NCBI GenBank assembly: GCA_964621215.1
Contig: CAZULF010000045.1
Coordinates: 1 to 16,350 of the forward strand
Length of the DNA: 16,350 nucleotides
From: CAZULF01 sp964621215
GTDB taxonomy: Bacteria; Pseudomonadota; Gammaproteobacteria; UBA1113
Reading direction: 5' to 3'
The notes beneath the pieces are model-generated. The model saw only the letters and a program-made list of their open reading frames with translations. It had not been told where the DNA came from and ran no database searches. This document shows positions 1 to 7,883 of this stretch, piece by piece (position 1 is the stretch's first letter; each line of letters begins with the position of its first letter). Made by a program: the position numbers and the translations under genes.

Positions 1-1192
1 AGATACACGCATTACTGGATATATGATTGAATCTGCATTGGAATCAGGTTTATCAGCCGCGGGAGTAGATACGTATTTACTCGGTCCTATGCCTACGCCA
101 GCGATTGCTTATTTAACAAAAAGTATGGAATTTGATGCTGGTATTGTGGTTAGCGCTTCGCACAATCCGTATTATGATAACGGAATAAAAATTTTTTCAA
201 ATGCAGGAACAAAAATTTCAGATGAGCTGGAATGTAAAATAGAAGAACTGTTGGGACAACCGATGGCGATGGTGGCATCGGAAAATATCGGCCGTGTGTA
301 TCGCGTGGATGATGCCATTCATCGATATGTAGAATTTTGCAAAGCGGTATTTCCAGTTAAGCATGGACTTGCCGGTTTAAAACTAGTAGTGGATTGCGCC
401 AATGGAGCGAATTACTACATTGGCCCACGTGTGTTTAACGATTTAGGCGCAGAAATTATTACTTTAGCAAATGCCCCTAATGGTTTGAATATCAATGCAG
501 AATGTGGCTCTACACACACGGGACATTTACAACAAGCAGTGAAAGACAATCATGCGGATGCGGGTATTGCCTTTGATGGTGATGGCGATCGTCTCATCAT
601 GGTAGATAAAAATGGCGAAGTGGTTGATGGTGATGAATTACTGTTAATTATAGCCAAAGGCGCGCAACGAGAAGGTAAGTTGCAAGGCGGTGTAGTTGGG
701 ACGTTAATGAGTAATTTTGGTTTGGAATTGGCATTGCAAGCGGCAAATATTCCTTTCATGCGCACTCAAGTGGGTGATCGCTATGTATTGGAAGCATTAC
801 AAAAAGAACATTGGCAAATCGGCGGAGAGGCATCCGGTCATATTATTCATTTGGGTTATTCAACTTCTGGCGATGCGATTATCGCTGCCTTGTTAGTTTT
901 AGCTGAAATGTACCACAGCGGGGAACCCTTGCATGTGTTAAAGCAACAAATGCAAAAACATCCACAGCAATTGATTAATGTTCGAGTGAAGCAGATGGTG
1001 GACCCCTTATCCATACCAGCGATAAAATCAGCTGTCGATACCGCCACTAAAACGCTGGGCCAACGTGGCCGCGTGTTAATACGTGCTTCAGGCACTGAAC
1101 CATTAATTCGTGTTATGGTAGAAGGGCTTGAGGCTGAAGAAGTAGATAGAATAGCGAAGCAGTTGACTACTGTGGTGGAAGAATCGGTCTAA
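1..1192 (+). CDS. glmM: Phosphoglucosamine mutase GlmM, 5' end outside the window
   Basis: GlmM interconverts glucosamine-6-phosphate and glucosamine-1-phosphate in the cytoplasm, on the route to UDP-GlcNAc for peptidoglycan and LPS. The frame is already open at base 2 (DTRITGYM...), which matches the usual DTR-S-GYM segment, so about 50 N-terminal residues of a roughly 445-residue protein are missing. The internal ATG at 23 is not the true start. Visible marks are the phosphoserine loop VSASHNP (the Ser codon is at 158-160), the Mg-binding loop DGDGDR (575-592), the sugar-binding GGEASGH, and the C-terminal phosphate-binding RASGTEPLIRVM. All key residues are present, so the enzyme should be active. 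The next gene, glyA, starts 55 bases downstream on the same strand, with a palindromic repeat between them. Identification is firm. Confidence 0.97.
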   Translation, partial: DTRITGYMIESALESGLSAAGVDTYLLGPMPTPAIAYLTKSMEFDAGIVVSASHNPYYDNGIKIFSNAGTKISDELECKIEELLGQPMAMVASENIGRVYRVDDAIHRYVEFCKAVFPVKHGLAGLKLVVDCANGANYYIGPRVFNDLGAEIITLANAPNGLNINAECGSTHTGHLQQAVKDNHADAGIAFDGDGDRLIMVDKNGEVVDGDELLLIIAKGAQREGKLQGGVVGTLMSNFGLELALQAANIPFMRTQVGDRYVLEALQKEHWQIGGEASGHIIHLGYSTSGDAIIAALLVLAEMYHSGEPLHVLKQQMQKHPQQLINVRVKQMVDPLSIPAIKSAVDTATKTLGQRGRVLIRASGTEPLIRVMVEGLEAEEVDRIAKQLTTVVEESV

Positions 1193-1199
1193 TTTGACT

Positions 1200-1224
1200 G
1201 GATGCCAGCCTTCGCTGGCATGAC
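1200..1224. repeat. Palindromic intergenic repeat, copy A
   Basis: A perfect 8-bp inverted repeat, ATGCCAGC (1202-1209) and GCTGGCAT (1214-1221), flanks a CTTC loop. It lies in the 55-base glmM-glyA gap. The 25-base unit recurs in reverse orientation at 2980-3004 with one mismatch, so it is a dispersed repeat rather than a one-off hairpin. It lacks the U-tract of an intrinsic terminator. Confidence 0.85.
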
Positions 1225-1247
1225 AAACAGAAAGAAGGGGTATCACA

Positions 1248-2507
1248 ATGTTTCTTAACAAACAAAGTTTGGCTGATACAGATCCAGAAATATATGCCGC
1301 CATAAAAGCTGAGCAACAACGGCAGGAAGATCACATTGAGCTGATTGCTTCGGAAAATTACGTCAGCCCTGCCGTGTTAGAAGCGCAGGGATCTGTACTC
1401 ACCAATAAATATGCCGAAGGTTATCCCGGCAAACGTTATTACGGTGGCTGTCAATATGTGGATATTGCCGAACAACTGGCGATTGATCGTGCCAAAGCCT
1501 TGTTTAACGCGGATTATGTGAATGTACAACCCCATTCCGGCTCTCAAGCTAATATGGCAGTGTATATGGCGTTATTGCAGCCTGGCGATACGATCTTAGG
1601 CATGAATCTAGCTCATGGCGGACATTTAACCCATGGCTCAAAAGTGAATTTTTCAGGAAAACTATTTCACTCGGAATTTTACGGTATTAATCCCGCCACG
1701 GGCGAAATTGATTATGATGAGTTGGCGCAGTTAGCGCAGACGCATAAACCCAAATTATTGATCGGTGGTTTTTCTGCTTATTCGCTCATTGTTGATTGGC
1801 GTCGCATGCGTGAAATTGCTGATAGCGTAGGTGCTTATTTTATGGTGGATATGGCCCATGTGGCGGGCTTAGTCGCTGCAGGCGTTTATCCTACCCCCAT
1901 TCCTTACGCGGATGTTGTTACCACGACGACCCATAAAACCTTACGCGGTCCGCGTGGCGGCATGATCTTAGCCAAATCCAACCCCGACTTAGAGAAAAAA
2001 TTAAATTCATTGGTTTTTCCAGGTACACAGGGTGGTCCTTTAATGCATGTAATTGCTGCCAAAGCCGTGGCCTTCCATGAAGCATTACAGCCGGGTTTTC
2101 GTGCCTATCAACAACAAATCGTTAAAAATGCCCAAGCAATGGTAACCGTGATGCTGCAGCGTGGATATAATATTGTGTCAGGCCGTACGGAAAATCATTT
2201 GTTTTTAGTGGATTTAATTGATAAGCCCTTGACCGGTAAAGAGGCCGAAACGTTGCTGGATAGCATACATATAACCGTTAATAAGAATTCTGTGCCGAAT
2301 GACCCGCGACCACCGATGCAAACCAGCGGCTTACGTCTCGGGACACCGGCAGTGACTACCCGTGGTTTTAGAGAGCCAGAGGTTGTACAATTAGCTAATT
2401 GGATCTGTGATGCATTGGATGCTCCGACGGATGCTAGTGCATTACAGCGTATAAAAGAACAAGCAATGGCTTTGTGCCAGCGTTTTCCTGTATATCAGAG
2501 AAGTTAA
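1248..2507 (+). CDS. glyA: Serine hydroxymethyltransferase
   Basis: GlyA is a cytoplasmic PLP enzyme that converts serine and tetrahydrofolate to glycine and 5,10-methylene-THF, the main source of one-carbon units for purines, thymidylate and methionine. The 419-residue length is normal for the bacterial family. Family segments are ELIASENYVSPAVLEAQGS (31-49), the NKYAEGYPGKRYYGGC stretch (53-68), VDMAHVAGL (200-208) and the PLP-lysine motif TTTTHKTLRGPRGG, with the Schiff-base lysine at residue 230. The ATG at 1248 follows an AAGGGG ribosome-binding site. The nrdR gene starts 3 bases after the stop codon, which suggests co-transcription and possibly translational coupling. Confidence 0.98.
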   Translation: MFLNKQSLADTDPEIYAAIKAEQQRQEDHIELIASENYVSPAVLEAQGSVLTNKYAEGYPGKRYYGGCQYVDIAEQLAIDRAKALFNADYVNVQPHSGSQANMAVYMALLQPGDTILGMNLAHGGHLTHGSKVNFSGKLFHSEFYGINPATGEIDYDELAQLAQTHKPKLLIGGFSAYSLIVDWRRMREIADSVGAYFMVDMAHVAGLVAAGVYPTPIPYADVVTTTTHKTLRGPRGGMILAKSNPDLEKKLNSLVFPGTQGGPLMHVIAAKAVAFHEALQPGFRAYQQQIVKNAQAMVTVMLQRGYNIVSGRTENHLFLVDLIDKPLTGKEAETLLDSIHITVNKNSVPNDPRPPMQTSGLRLGTPAVTTRGFREPEVVQLANWICDALDAPTDASALQRIKEQAMALCQRFPVYQRS

Positions 2508-2510
2508 ACT

Positions 2511-2966
2511 ATGCATTGTCCCTTTTGTAATACACCGGATACCAAAGTGATTGATACCCGCTTAAGCAACGATGGTGATCAAGTGAAACGTCGTCGTGAA
2601 TGTCAGGTGTGCGCGGAGCGCTTTACTACATTCGAAGTCGCTGAATTAGGTTTACCACGAGTGGTGAAGCGCGATGGTTCGCGTGTGCCGTTTGACGAAC
2701 AACGTTTGCGTGTTAGTTTGCTAAAAGCATTAGAAAAACGTCCGGTTGTCACCGAGCAAGTGGAAGCTGAAATTCGCCAAATCTTGCGACATTTACGTGC
2801 CAAGGGTGAACGCGAAGTGAGTTCACAATTAATTGGTGAATGGGTGATGGCAGCATTGCTGTCGTTGGATGAAGTCGCCTATGTGCGATATGCTTCGGTG
2901 TATCATAGTTTTCAGGATTTAGATGAATTTAAAATGGAAATTCAGCGGTTAAAAAAGAAAAAATAG
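2511..2966 (+). CDS. nrdR: Transcriptional repressor NrdR
   Basis: NrdR is a small zinc-ribbon and ATP-cone regulator that senses (d)ATP and represses ribonucleotide reductase operons through NrdR boxes. At 151 residues it has the usual family length. The N-terminal zinc ribbon has CPFC at residues 3-6 and CQVC at 31-34, with the conserved RRRECQVCAERFTT context. The ATP-cone follows from about residue 49 (VVKRDGSRVPFD and onward), and the tail is lysine-rich. It lies 3 bases behind glyA, the common gammaproteobacterial arrangement. Riboflavin genes often follow nrdR in this group, but here a palindromic repeat and nusB follow instead. Confidence 0.97.
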   Translation: MHCPFCNTPDTKVIDTRLSNDGDQVKRRRECQVCAERFTTFEVAELGLPRVVKRDGSRVPFDEQRLRVSLLKALEKRPVVTEQVEAEIRQILRHLRAKGEREVSSQLIGEWVMAALLSLDEVAYVRYASVYHSFQDLDEFKMEIQRLKKKK

Positions 2967-2979
2967 CTTCCCAAACTTT

Positions 2980-3004
2980 GTCATGCCAGCGCAGGCTGGC
3001 ATCC
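2980..3004. repeat. Palindromic intergenic repeat, copy B
   Basis: ATGCCAGC (2983-2990) and GCTGGCAT (2995-3002) flank a GCAG loop. The 25-base unit is the reverse complement of the copy at 1200-1224 with a single base difference. It lies in the 72-base nrdR-nusB gap, where the riboflavin genes sit in many relatives. Confidence 0.85.
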
Positions 3005-3038
3005 ATTTTGTAGAGAATCAATAAATTGAGGTTAATAA

Positions 3039-3470
3039 GTGAATAAAATAAGCCCTAAAGCCAGACATCAAGCCCGTCGCTTTGCCGTGCAAGCATTGTA
3101 TCAATGGGAAATCAGCCAGTTGGCTATTGAAGAAATCGTGCTGCAGTTTTTAACTTTTGATGATATCCGACGAGCGGATCAAGATTATTTTAAACGTTTG
3201 GTATTAGGTACGGTAGAGTCCTTAGAATCGATCGACGCACAATTGCAACCGCATTTAGATCGTAAAGTGTCGGAAGTGAGTCTGGTTGAATTAGCTATTT
3301 TACGTTTAGGCGCATTCGAATTATTATATTGCCCAGAATTACCCTATCGCGTTGCTTTGAATGAAGCGATAGAATTAGGGAAGGTGTATGGCGCACTCGA
3401 CAGTTACAAGTATGCCAACGGGGTATTGGATAAGTTAGCCAAGCAAGTGCGAGTGTTAGAAGTAAAGTAA
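3039..3470 (+). CDS. nusB: Transcription antitermination factor NusB
   Basis: NusB binds boxA RNA together with NusE (ribosomal protein S10) and supports antitermination, chiefly of rRNA operons. The 143-residue product is close to the E. coli length of 139. It opens with the typical RHQARRFAVQALYQWEIS segment. It also carries LVLGTV (residues 55-60), the conserved LVELAILRLGAFELLY region and the PYRVALNEAIELGKVYG motif, then ends with YANGVLDKLAK. The start is GTG at 3039, set by GAGG (3028-3031) seven bases upstream. A very strong palindrome begins 4 bases after the stop codon. Confidence 0.96.
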   Translation: MNKISPKARHQARRFAVQALYQWEISQLAIEEIVLQFLTFDDIRRADQDYFKRLVLGTVESLESIDAQLQPHLDRKVSEVSLVELAILRLGAFELLYCPELPYRVALNEAIELGKVYGALDSYKYANGVLDKLAKQVRVLEVK

Positions 3471-3474
3471 AAGA

Positions 3475-3552
3475 CGTCGTCCCGCGGCTTGTCCGCGGGA
3501 TCCATGTCGTGTCGATACGTTCTGGATCCCGCGGACAAGCCGCGGGACGACG
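3475..3552. repeat. Perfect 30-bp inverted repeat (nested palindrome)
   Basis: The left arm (3475-3504) and right arm (3523-3552) are exact reverse complements over 30 bases, separated by an 18-base loop. Each arm is itself a hairpin, with CCCGCGG and CCGCGGG around CTTGT. The G+C-rich arms stand out in A+T-rich surroundings. There is no U-tract after it, so a classical intrinsic terminator is unlikely. It would still fold strongly in RNA between nusB and pgpA, and two oppositely oriented copies of a dispersed repeat would explain it. Confidence 0.93.
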
Positions 3553-3565
3553 AGATTGGGATCAT

Positions 3566-3570
3566 AAGGA
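3566..3570 (+). promoter_or_regulatory. Ribosome-binding site that fixes the pgpA start
   Basis: AAGGA lies 8 bases before the ATG at 3579, which is ideal spacing. The upstream in-frame ATG at 3570 overlaps this site, and the one at 3489 lies inside the palindrome. The short start at 3579 is therefore preferred. Confidence 0.7.
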
Positions 3571-3578
3571 TGCAAACG

Positions 3579-4109
3579 ATGAAATTAACATTTCCAAAAA
3601 TAACCCTGCCGCAAGTCACATTTCCCCAATTCCCTTTTCCAGAAACCGTCTGGAAAAACCCAATCCATTTTATCGCCTGTGGTTTTGGTGCGGGCACGGC
3701 TAAATTCATGCCTGGCACCTGGGGTACACTAGTGGCAGTCCCGCTGTATTTAGCCATGCGACAATTATCGCCATTGACTTATTTAATCGTATTAACACTA
3801 GCGATCTTATTTGGCGTGTGGGTTTGTCACGTTACGGCGCATGATTTTGTTGAAGCAGACCCCGGCCCGATTGTGTGGGATGAAATGGTGGGTTTTTGGC
3901 TGGCGTTATGGGTAGCACCCAATGGCTGGCAATGGATAGTCGGCGCATTCATCTTATTTCGTGTGTTTGATATTTTCAAACTCTGGCCTATCAATATCGC
4001 ACAAAAGCTACCCGGTGGTTGGGGCATTGTCGTCGATGATCTACTAGCCGGCCTCTACACCTGGCTCATCCTCCAATTGGTCGTCTGGGTTTTCTTGGGC
4101 TTGGATTGA
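3579..4109 (+). CDS. pgpA: Phosphatidylglycerophosphatase A
   Basis: PgpA is an inner-membrane phosphatase that removes phosphate from phosphatidylglycerophosphate to give phosphatidylglycerol. The 176-residue product from the ATG at 3579 fits the family length of about 170. Family motifs appear in order: CGFGAGTAKFMPGTWGTL, the acidic VWDEMVGFWLAL, FRVFDIFKLWPI and GWGIVVDDLLAG. Several hydrophobic stretches (VPLYLAM, a LIVLTLAILFGVWV segment, and the C-terminal LILQLVVWVFLGL) fit membrane insertion. The frame extends upstream to 3489, but that part translates the palindrome (SAGSMSCR...PADKPRDD) and is probably not made as protein. In many gammaproteobacteria thiL lies between nusB and pgpA; it is absent here. 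Confidence 0.95.
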   Translation: MKLTFPKITLPQVTFPQFPFPETVWKNPIHFIACGFGAGTAKFMPGTWGTLVAVPLYLAMRQLSPLTYLIVLTLAILFGVWVCHVTAHDFVEADPGPIVWDEMVGFWLALWVAPNGWQWIVGAFILFRVFDIFKLWPINIAQKLPGGWGIVVDDLLAGLYTWLILQLVVWVFLGLD

Positions 4110-4192
4110 TATGACGATAGTCGACAAAGAAAAGCTACATATAGATGGAATCGCGCAGTATTACAACATCTACAAGAAGGTAACAAAGAAGA

Positions 4193-6628
4193 CTAAAGCC
4201 GCTCATTCTTCTTAAATTTTTGATAGGTCACTAAATAATTATCAATTTCTTTATAAAAAGCATCATAAAATTTTGTGACTTTATCCAATGTTTGCTTATC
4301 TCGTATGGCGTTATGTAAAGCAGTTCGCGTTTGTTGAAGCATAGGCACCGCACAATATCGGAATGTCCCATCTAAACGATGTAATAATTTACGCGTTGAT
4401 TCAACATCGTTTTTCTCAAAAAATATTTGTAACTGCTTTTTATCTTCCATTATTGATTCAGTCAGCATACTAAATAACTCTTTTAGAATCTCTATATCAG
4501 TCCCGACTTCTAAAGAAGCATTAATATCAATGACGTGATTATCTTGTGATAGATTGATGTCATCACCTTGTTTCACGACATATTTCGTTAAAATATTTTC
4601 GGCAACTTTTCTTGTTAAAGGTTTGACATAGATATAGTTAAATCCGCTGCTTAATGCAGTTTTCCTCATGTCATCATCAGCATTTGCTGTTAAAGCAATG
4701 AAAGGCGTTTGTTGATTGGGGTGAGTTTTATTTTCTTTAACCCAGTTTATTACATCGATACCAGAGCCGCCTCTAATCCCCAAGTCAGAAATTACTAAAT
4801 CATATTTCCATTCATTAATGGCTGCGCAACTTAATGATACGTTATCCACTATTTTAGCAATTTTTCCGCCGATATCCTTTATAGTTTTGCTAATCATTTT
4901 TTGTTGGATAGGATCATCTTCAATTAATAATATTTGAGGCGATGAGGTGAGTGGTGCAGCAATGCGCGAATTTATGGATGTAGCGGCTTTGGCAGAAGCT
5001 TTTTTCAAGAAACGTTCGTCGGGGAGTTTTTCAATCTCCTTCGCAACGGACTCTTGAAAGGTATCAATTTCATGTGGCACTTCTTTAACGGTTTCCTCTG
5101 GACTAGGAATCGCAAGTGTAAGTATAACGCGGAATATCGAACCGCGTCCCTCAACACTTTCAACTTCTAACTTACCCTGCATGTCATCAACAAATTTCTT
5201 CACGTAAAATAAACCCAAACCACTGCCTTTATATTTGGCTTGATTGGAAGGATTGAGGCGTACAAATTTATCAAAAATTAAATTAATTTTATCTTCAGGG
5301 ATCCCTACGCCGGTATCGTGTATTTCAAATGAAATGGTCGCTGATGTGAGACTCACTGATAAAGCTTTAACATATAAGATGACCGAACCTTCATCGGTAA
5401 ATTTCAGCGAATTGCCAATTAAATTTACCAACACACGGTATAATTTTTTCTTATCCAGTTTTAATCGAGGAGGTACGTTAGATTCGACAATCAACTTAAT
5501 TTCTAAATCACGACTGTGTGCTGCCATGCGATTTAAATCGATTACTTTGGATAAAAACTTCGCAGTTTCAACTGGTTCTGGATGAACTGTATCGCCAAGA
5601 TATTCAATATTTTCAAAATCGACCAATTCATTACACATATTAAGTAGCTGACCCGTGCTCGCTCGCATCAACTCAGCGCAATGTTTCTTTTCCGAATCAG
5701 TTTCCTCTCGCGCCCATATTTCCATGTACTGATATACACCTGCGAGCGGGGTTCGAACGTCATGCTGCATATTTTGGATGAATTTAGTTTTTAGTTCGTT
5801 GGTGACAAGCAATTCTTTATTGAGTAGTTCTAGTTTTTTATTGGCTTCGAGTAAATTTTTTTCCATATTTTTACGTTCAGTAATATCTGAATATATACCG
5901 AAGATACCTGAAATATTTCCCTCTTTATCCCATAATGGAACCTTGCTAGCTAAAGCAATGGCAATTCGACCATCTGCTTGTAATTGAGGTTCTTCAATAT
6001 TAAGGAGTGGCCTACCCATTAAGACTTCTTGATCTCCTTTACGAAACAAGTCGGCCTGTGTTTTACCCCAAGCAAGATCATAGTCAGTTTTACCTATTAT
6101 ATCCTCAGGAAGTGACAAGCCAGCGACTTGGGCAAAATTCATATTACATCCTAAATAAACCGAATTCTTATCTTTCCAGTATAGATATCCAGGGAAATGC
6201 ATTAAGATATTACTTAGATAGTTTTCAATGTTTACTTTTTGGGTAAGTGAAGCTACTTCGCGAGAAAGATCATCACCAATAATCATATACCCATTTGTTT
6301 TTCCCTTAACGTTTTTAAGATCGAAAAAAAACCATAATATTCTTTTTAAATTGCCTTTTTTATCTTTCAAAAGTGAAACAAGGTAAGTTGATTTTTTGGT
6401 TGGAGAAGTACTAAATTCAAGTAACTTATCTTGAAAAGCATCGAATTCAGGGCCTCTATCTTTTAAAAAGCTGAGAAAACAACGTCCCACAATTTCTGTC
6501 GTAGTTGTATTTAGTAGCTTTTGTCCATCTGTATTAATGAACATCACGACTTTATCAATGTCTAACTGAATAGTACATTTTGTAGTACTAATTTCGCCTT
6601 CCATTAAAAGCTGCGACAAGGATTCCAT
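4193..6628 (-). CDS. Soluble hybrid sensor histidine kinase (PAS-PAS-HisKA-HATPase-REC-HPt)
   Basis: This 811-residue multistep phosphorelay kinase has no signal peptide or membrane segment, so it should sense something in the cytoplasm. Domains in order are a weak PAS (about 17-128), a clear PAS with PAC ending DITERK (about 134-254), a coiled linker, and HisKA with QHDVRTP (phosphoacceptor His289). HATPase_c follows, with its N-box around N402/N406, DTGVG at 438-442 and GSGLGL at 468-473. The receiver domain has acidic D571/D572, phosphoacceptor D615, T647 and K669. A C-terminal HPt has candidate His750 in HRLDG, where most HPt domains have a Lys in place of this Asp. There is no DNA-binding output, so phosphate must pass to a response regulator elsewhere. 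The start ATG follows AAGGA at 9 bases. It lies 43 bases behind the SAHH-like gene on the same strand. Confidence 0.93.
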   Translation of the reverse strand: MESLSQLLMEGEISTTKCTIQLDIDKVVMFINTDGQKLLNTTTTEIVGRCFLSFLKDRGPEFDAFQDKLLEFSTSPTKKSTYLVSLLKDKKGNLKRILWFFFDLKNVKGKTNGYMIIGDDLSREVASLTQKVNIENYLSNILMHFPGYLYWKDKNSVYLGCNMNFAQVAGLSLPEDIIGKTDYDLAWGKTQADLFRKGDQEVLMGRPLLNIEEPQLQADGRIAIALASKVPLWDKEGNISGIFGIYSDITERKNMEKNLLEANKKLELLNKELLVTNELKTKFIQNMQHDVRTPLAGVYQYMEIWAREETDSEKKHCAELMRASTGQLLNMCNELVDFENIEYLGDTVHPEPVETAKFLSKVIDLNRMAAHSRDLEIKLIVESNVPPRLKLDKKKLYRVLVNLIGNSLKFTDEGSVILYVKALSVSLTSATISFEIHDTGVGIPEDKINLIFDKFVRLNPSNQAKYKGSGLGLFYVKKFVDDMQGKLEVESVEGRGSIFRVILTLAIPSPEETVKEVPHEIDTFQESVAKEIEKLPDERFLKKASAKAATSINSRIAAPLTSSPQILLIEDDPIQQKMISKTIKDIGGKIAKIVDNVSLSCAAINEWKYDLVISDLGIRGGSGIDVINWVKENKTHPNQQTPFIALTANADDDMRKTALSSGFNYIYVKPLTRKVAENILTKYVVKQGDDINLSQDNHVIDINASLEVGTDIEILKELFSMLTESIMEDKKQLQIFFEKNDVESTRKLLHRLDGTFRYCAVPMLQQTRTALHNAIRDKQTLDKVTKFYDAFYKEIDNYLVTYQKFKKNERL

Positions 6629-6671
6629 TATATTCCATCCTTTTCAAGCAAACAGGATTGTTCTATGTCTA

Positions 6672-7883
6672 TTAATTACTCCACTCCCTATACTCTGGAT
6701 TATAATACTCCAGCCATTCATTATAAATTAGTTGATCTGTTTCTTCGGGAAAATCATGTAACCCTGCGGATAGTTTTTGATTGGATATAATGACCGTTCC
6801 CAATAATAACGCACGAAATGACGGTGCTAAATATCGGATTTGTGTTGGGTTTTCTAATGCGAAGTTAACAGGCTTCTTACCATTTAATATTTCAGAAGCG
6901 TTGAATTTTATACCCCATTCATCGGGTGTTCCCATATTAGCTAATATTACATGCGTTGGGAAATCGTCGTGTTCGAAATATTGCGACATACTACCAGCGC
7001 AACCGGTTGCCGTGACCACACAAAACGCCTCTTTTATATGCTGCTTAATAATACTAAGATTTGCCTCGGTGAGAGGGATCGCTGTATAATTACGATATTG
7101 TAATTGACGACATGTATTTAGTTTTATTTCAATAATAATAATATTCTCTCTTTTTGTATTCATCTCCAGTAATGCAGAGACAATACCTCTCCCAACTTTT
7201 CCATAGCCAAAAATAACATATTTTTTATCAATAAAAGGTCCTTTACTCAAGCAAGCATCTGAAAAACGTGCTGTATATGAGAAATATTTATTGATTGCAC
7301 GAATAAATCCATCTCCAGTTCCATAAAGAGTTTCAATTTTTTTTGTTACTGTGCTGTCGACAGTTAAAATGGGGTATGTAATGTGATTATAAATTTCAGA
7401 TGCAGTATGTGTTAACTCTACCGTACCCTGCTTAGGGATAACCTTGTGTAACAATCCCGCTCCACAATCTATCAAAATATCAAAATATTTGTTCGCATAT
7501 GTAGATAGTTCAGAATATGCTAAAAAATGTGCACGGGATCTTTTTAACACGTCTAATACAGGTTGATGTAAAGTTAAATCTGGTGCAACAGTAACGAATA
7601 CTTTTGCTCCGGCTAGCAGCAGCAGATCTAACATGATCGTCGTTGATGTAGTTAAGTGACAATTTATTAGTACTTTTTTATTTTTTAAAGGTTTGGAATG
7701 TTGCCATTCCTCAGCTAAAGAAATTAAACATTTCCTTTCAAATATAGGGACAAGACTATACAGTTCATGTAATTTATCATCAGCCCAAATATCTTGCCTC
7801 TCTCTTCCTAATCCCCGCGTATAAAAAGAATTACTTACCTCTTCGATATTTTTGCTGTAGGCTGGATTTGGATTAGTTACCAT
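6672..7883 (-). CDS. Divergent S-adenosylhomocysteine hydrolase-like protein
   Basis: The 403-residue product has the SAHH fold order. A substrate-domain segment INCHLTTSTTIMLDLLLLAG (73-92) is followed by ILIDCGAG (137-143), VDSTVTKKIETLYG (175-188) and a Rossmann NAD loop FGYGKVGRG (225-233). The family aligns well around the NAD loop and the TK-LYG segment. Positions matching the canonical catalytic Asp, Asn, Cys and NIGH-His appear as Glu184, Thr185, Thr189 and Thr319, while His76, Lys181 and a Glu near 156 remain. Normal SAHH chemistry is therefore doubtful, but NAD binding looks intact. The frame opens at TTG 7961, but the ATG at 7883 has a strong GAGGAG site 6 bases upstream and is chosen. 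It is the first gene of a unit with the hybrid kinase. Family membership is fairly sure; the function is unknown. Confidence 0.82.
   Translation of the reverse strand: MVTNPNPAYSKNIEEVSNSFYTRGLGRERQDIWADDKLHELYSLVPIFERKCLISLAEEWQHSKPLKNKKVLINCHLTTSTTIMLDLLLLAGAKVFVTVAPDLTLHQPVLDVLKRSRAHFLAYSELSTYANKYFDILIDCGAGLLHKVIPKQGTVELTHTASEIYNHITYPILTVDSTVTKKIETLYGTGDGFIRAINKYFSYTARFSDACLSKGPFIDKKYVIFGYGKVGRGIVSALLEMNTKRENIIIIEIKLNTCRQLQYRNYTAIPLTEANLSIIKQHIKEAFCVVTATGCAGSMSQYFEHDDFPTHVILANMGTPDEWGIKFNASEILNGKKPVNFALENPTQIRYLAPSFRALLLGTVIISNQKLSAGLHDFPEETDQLIYNEWLEYYNPEYREWSN

Noticed and set aside
3475..3552. Intrinsic terminator after nusB
   Set aside because: The stem is strong, but no U-tract follows and the arms look like a dispersed repeat. 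Some termination effect cannot be excluded.
4111..4215. A 34-codon frame directly after pgpA
   Set aside because: It starts 1 base after the pgpA stop but has no ribosome-binding site, overlaps the end of the kinase gene, and shows no recognisable sequence. It might be a decayed gene end, but this cannot be supported.
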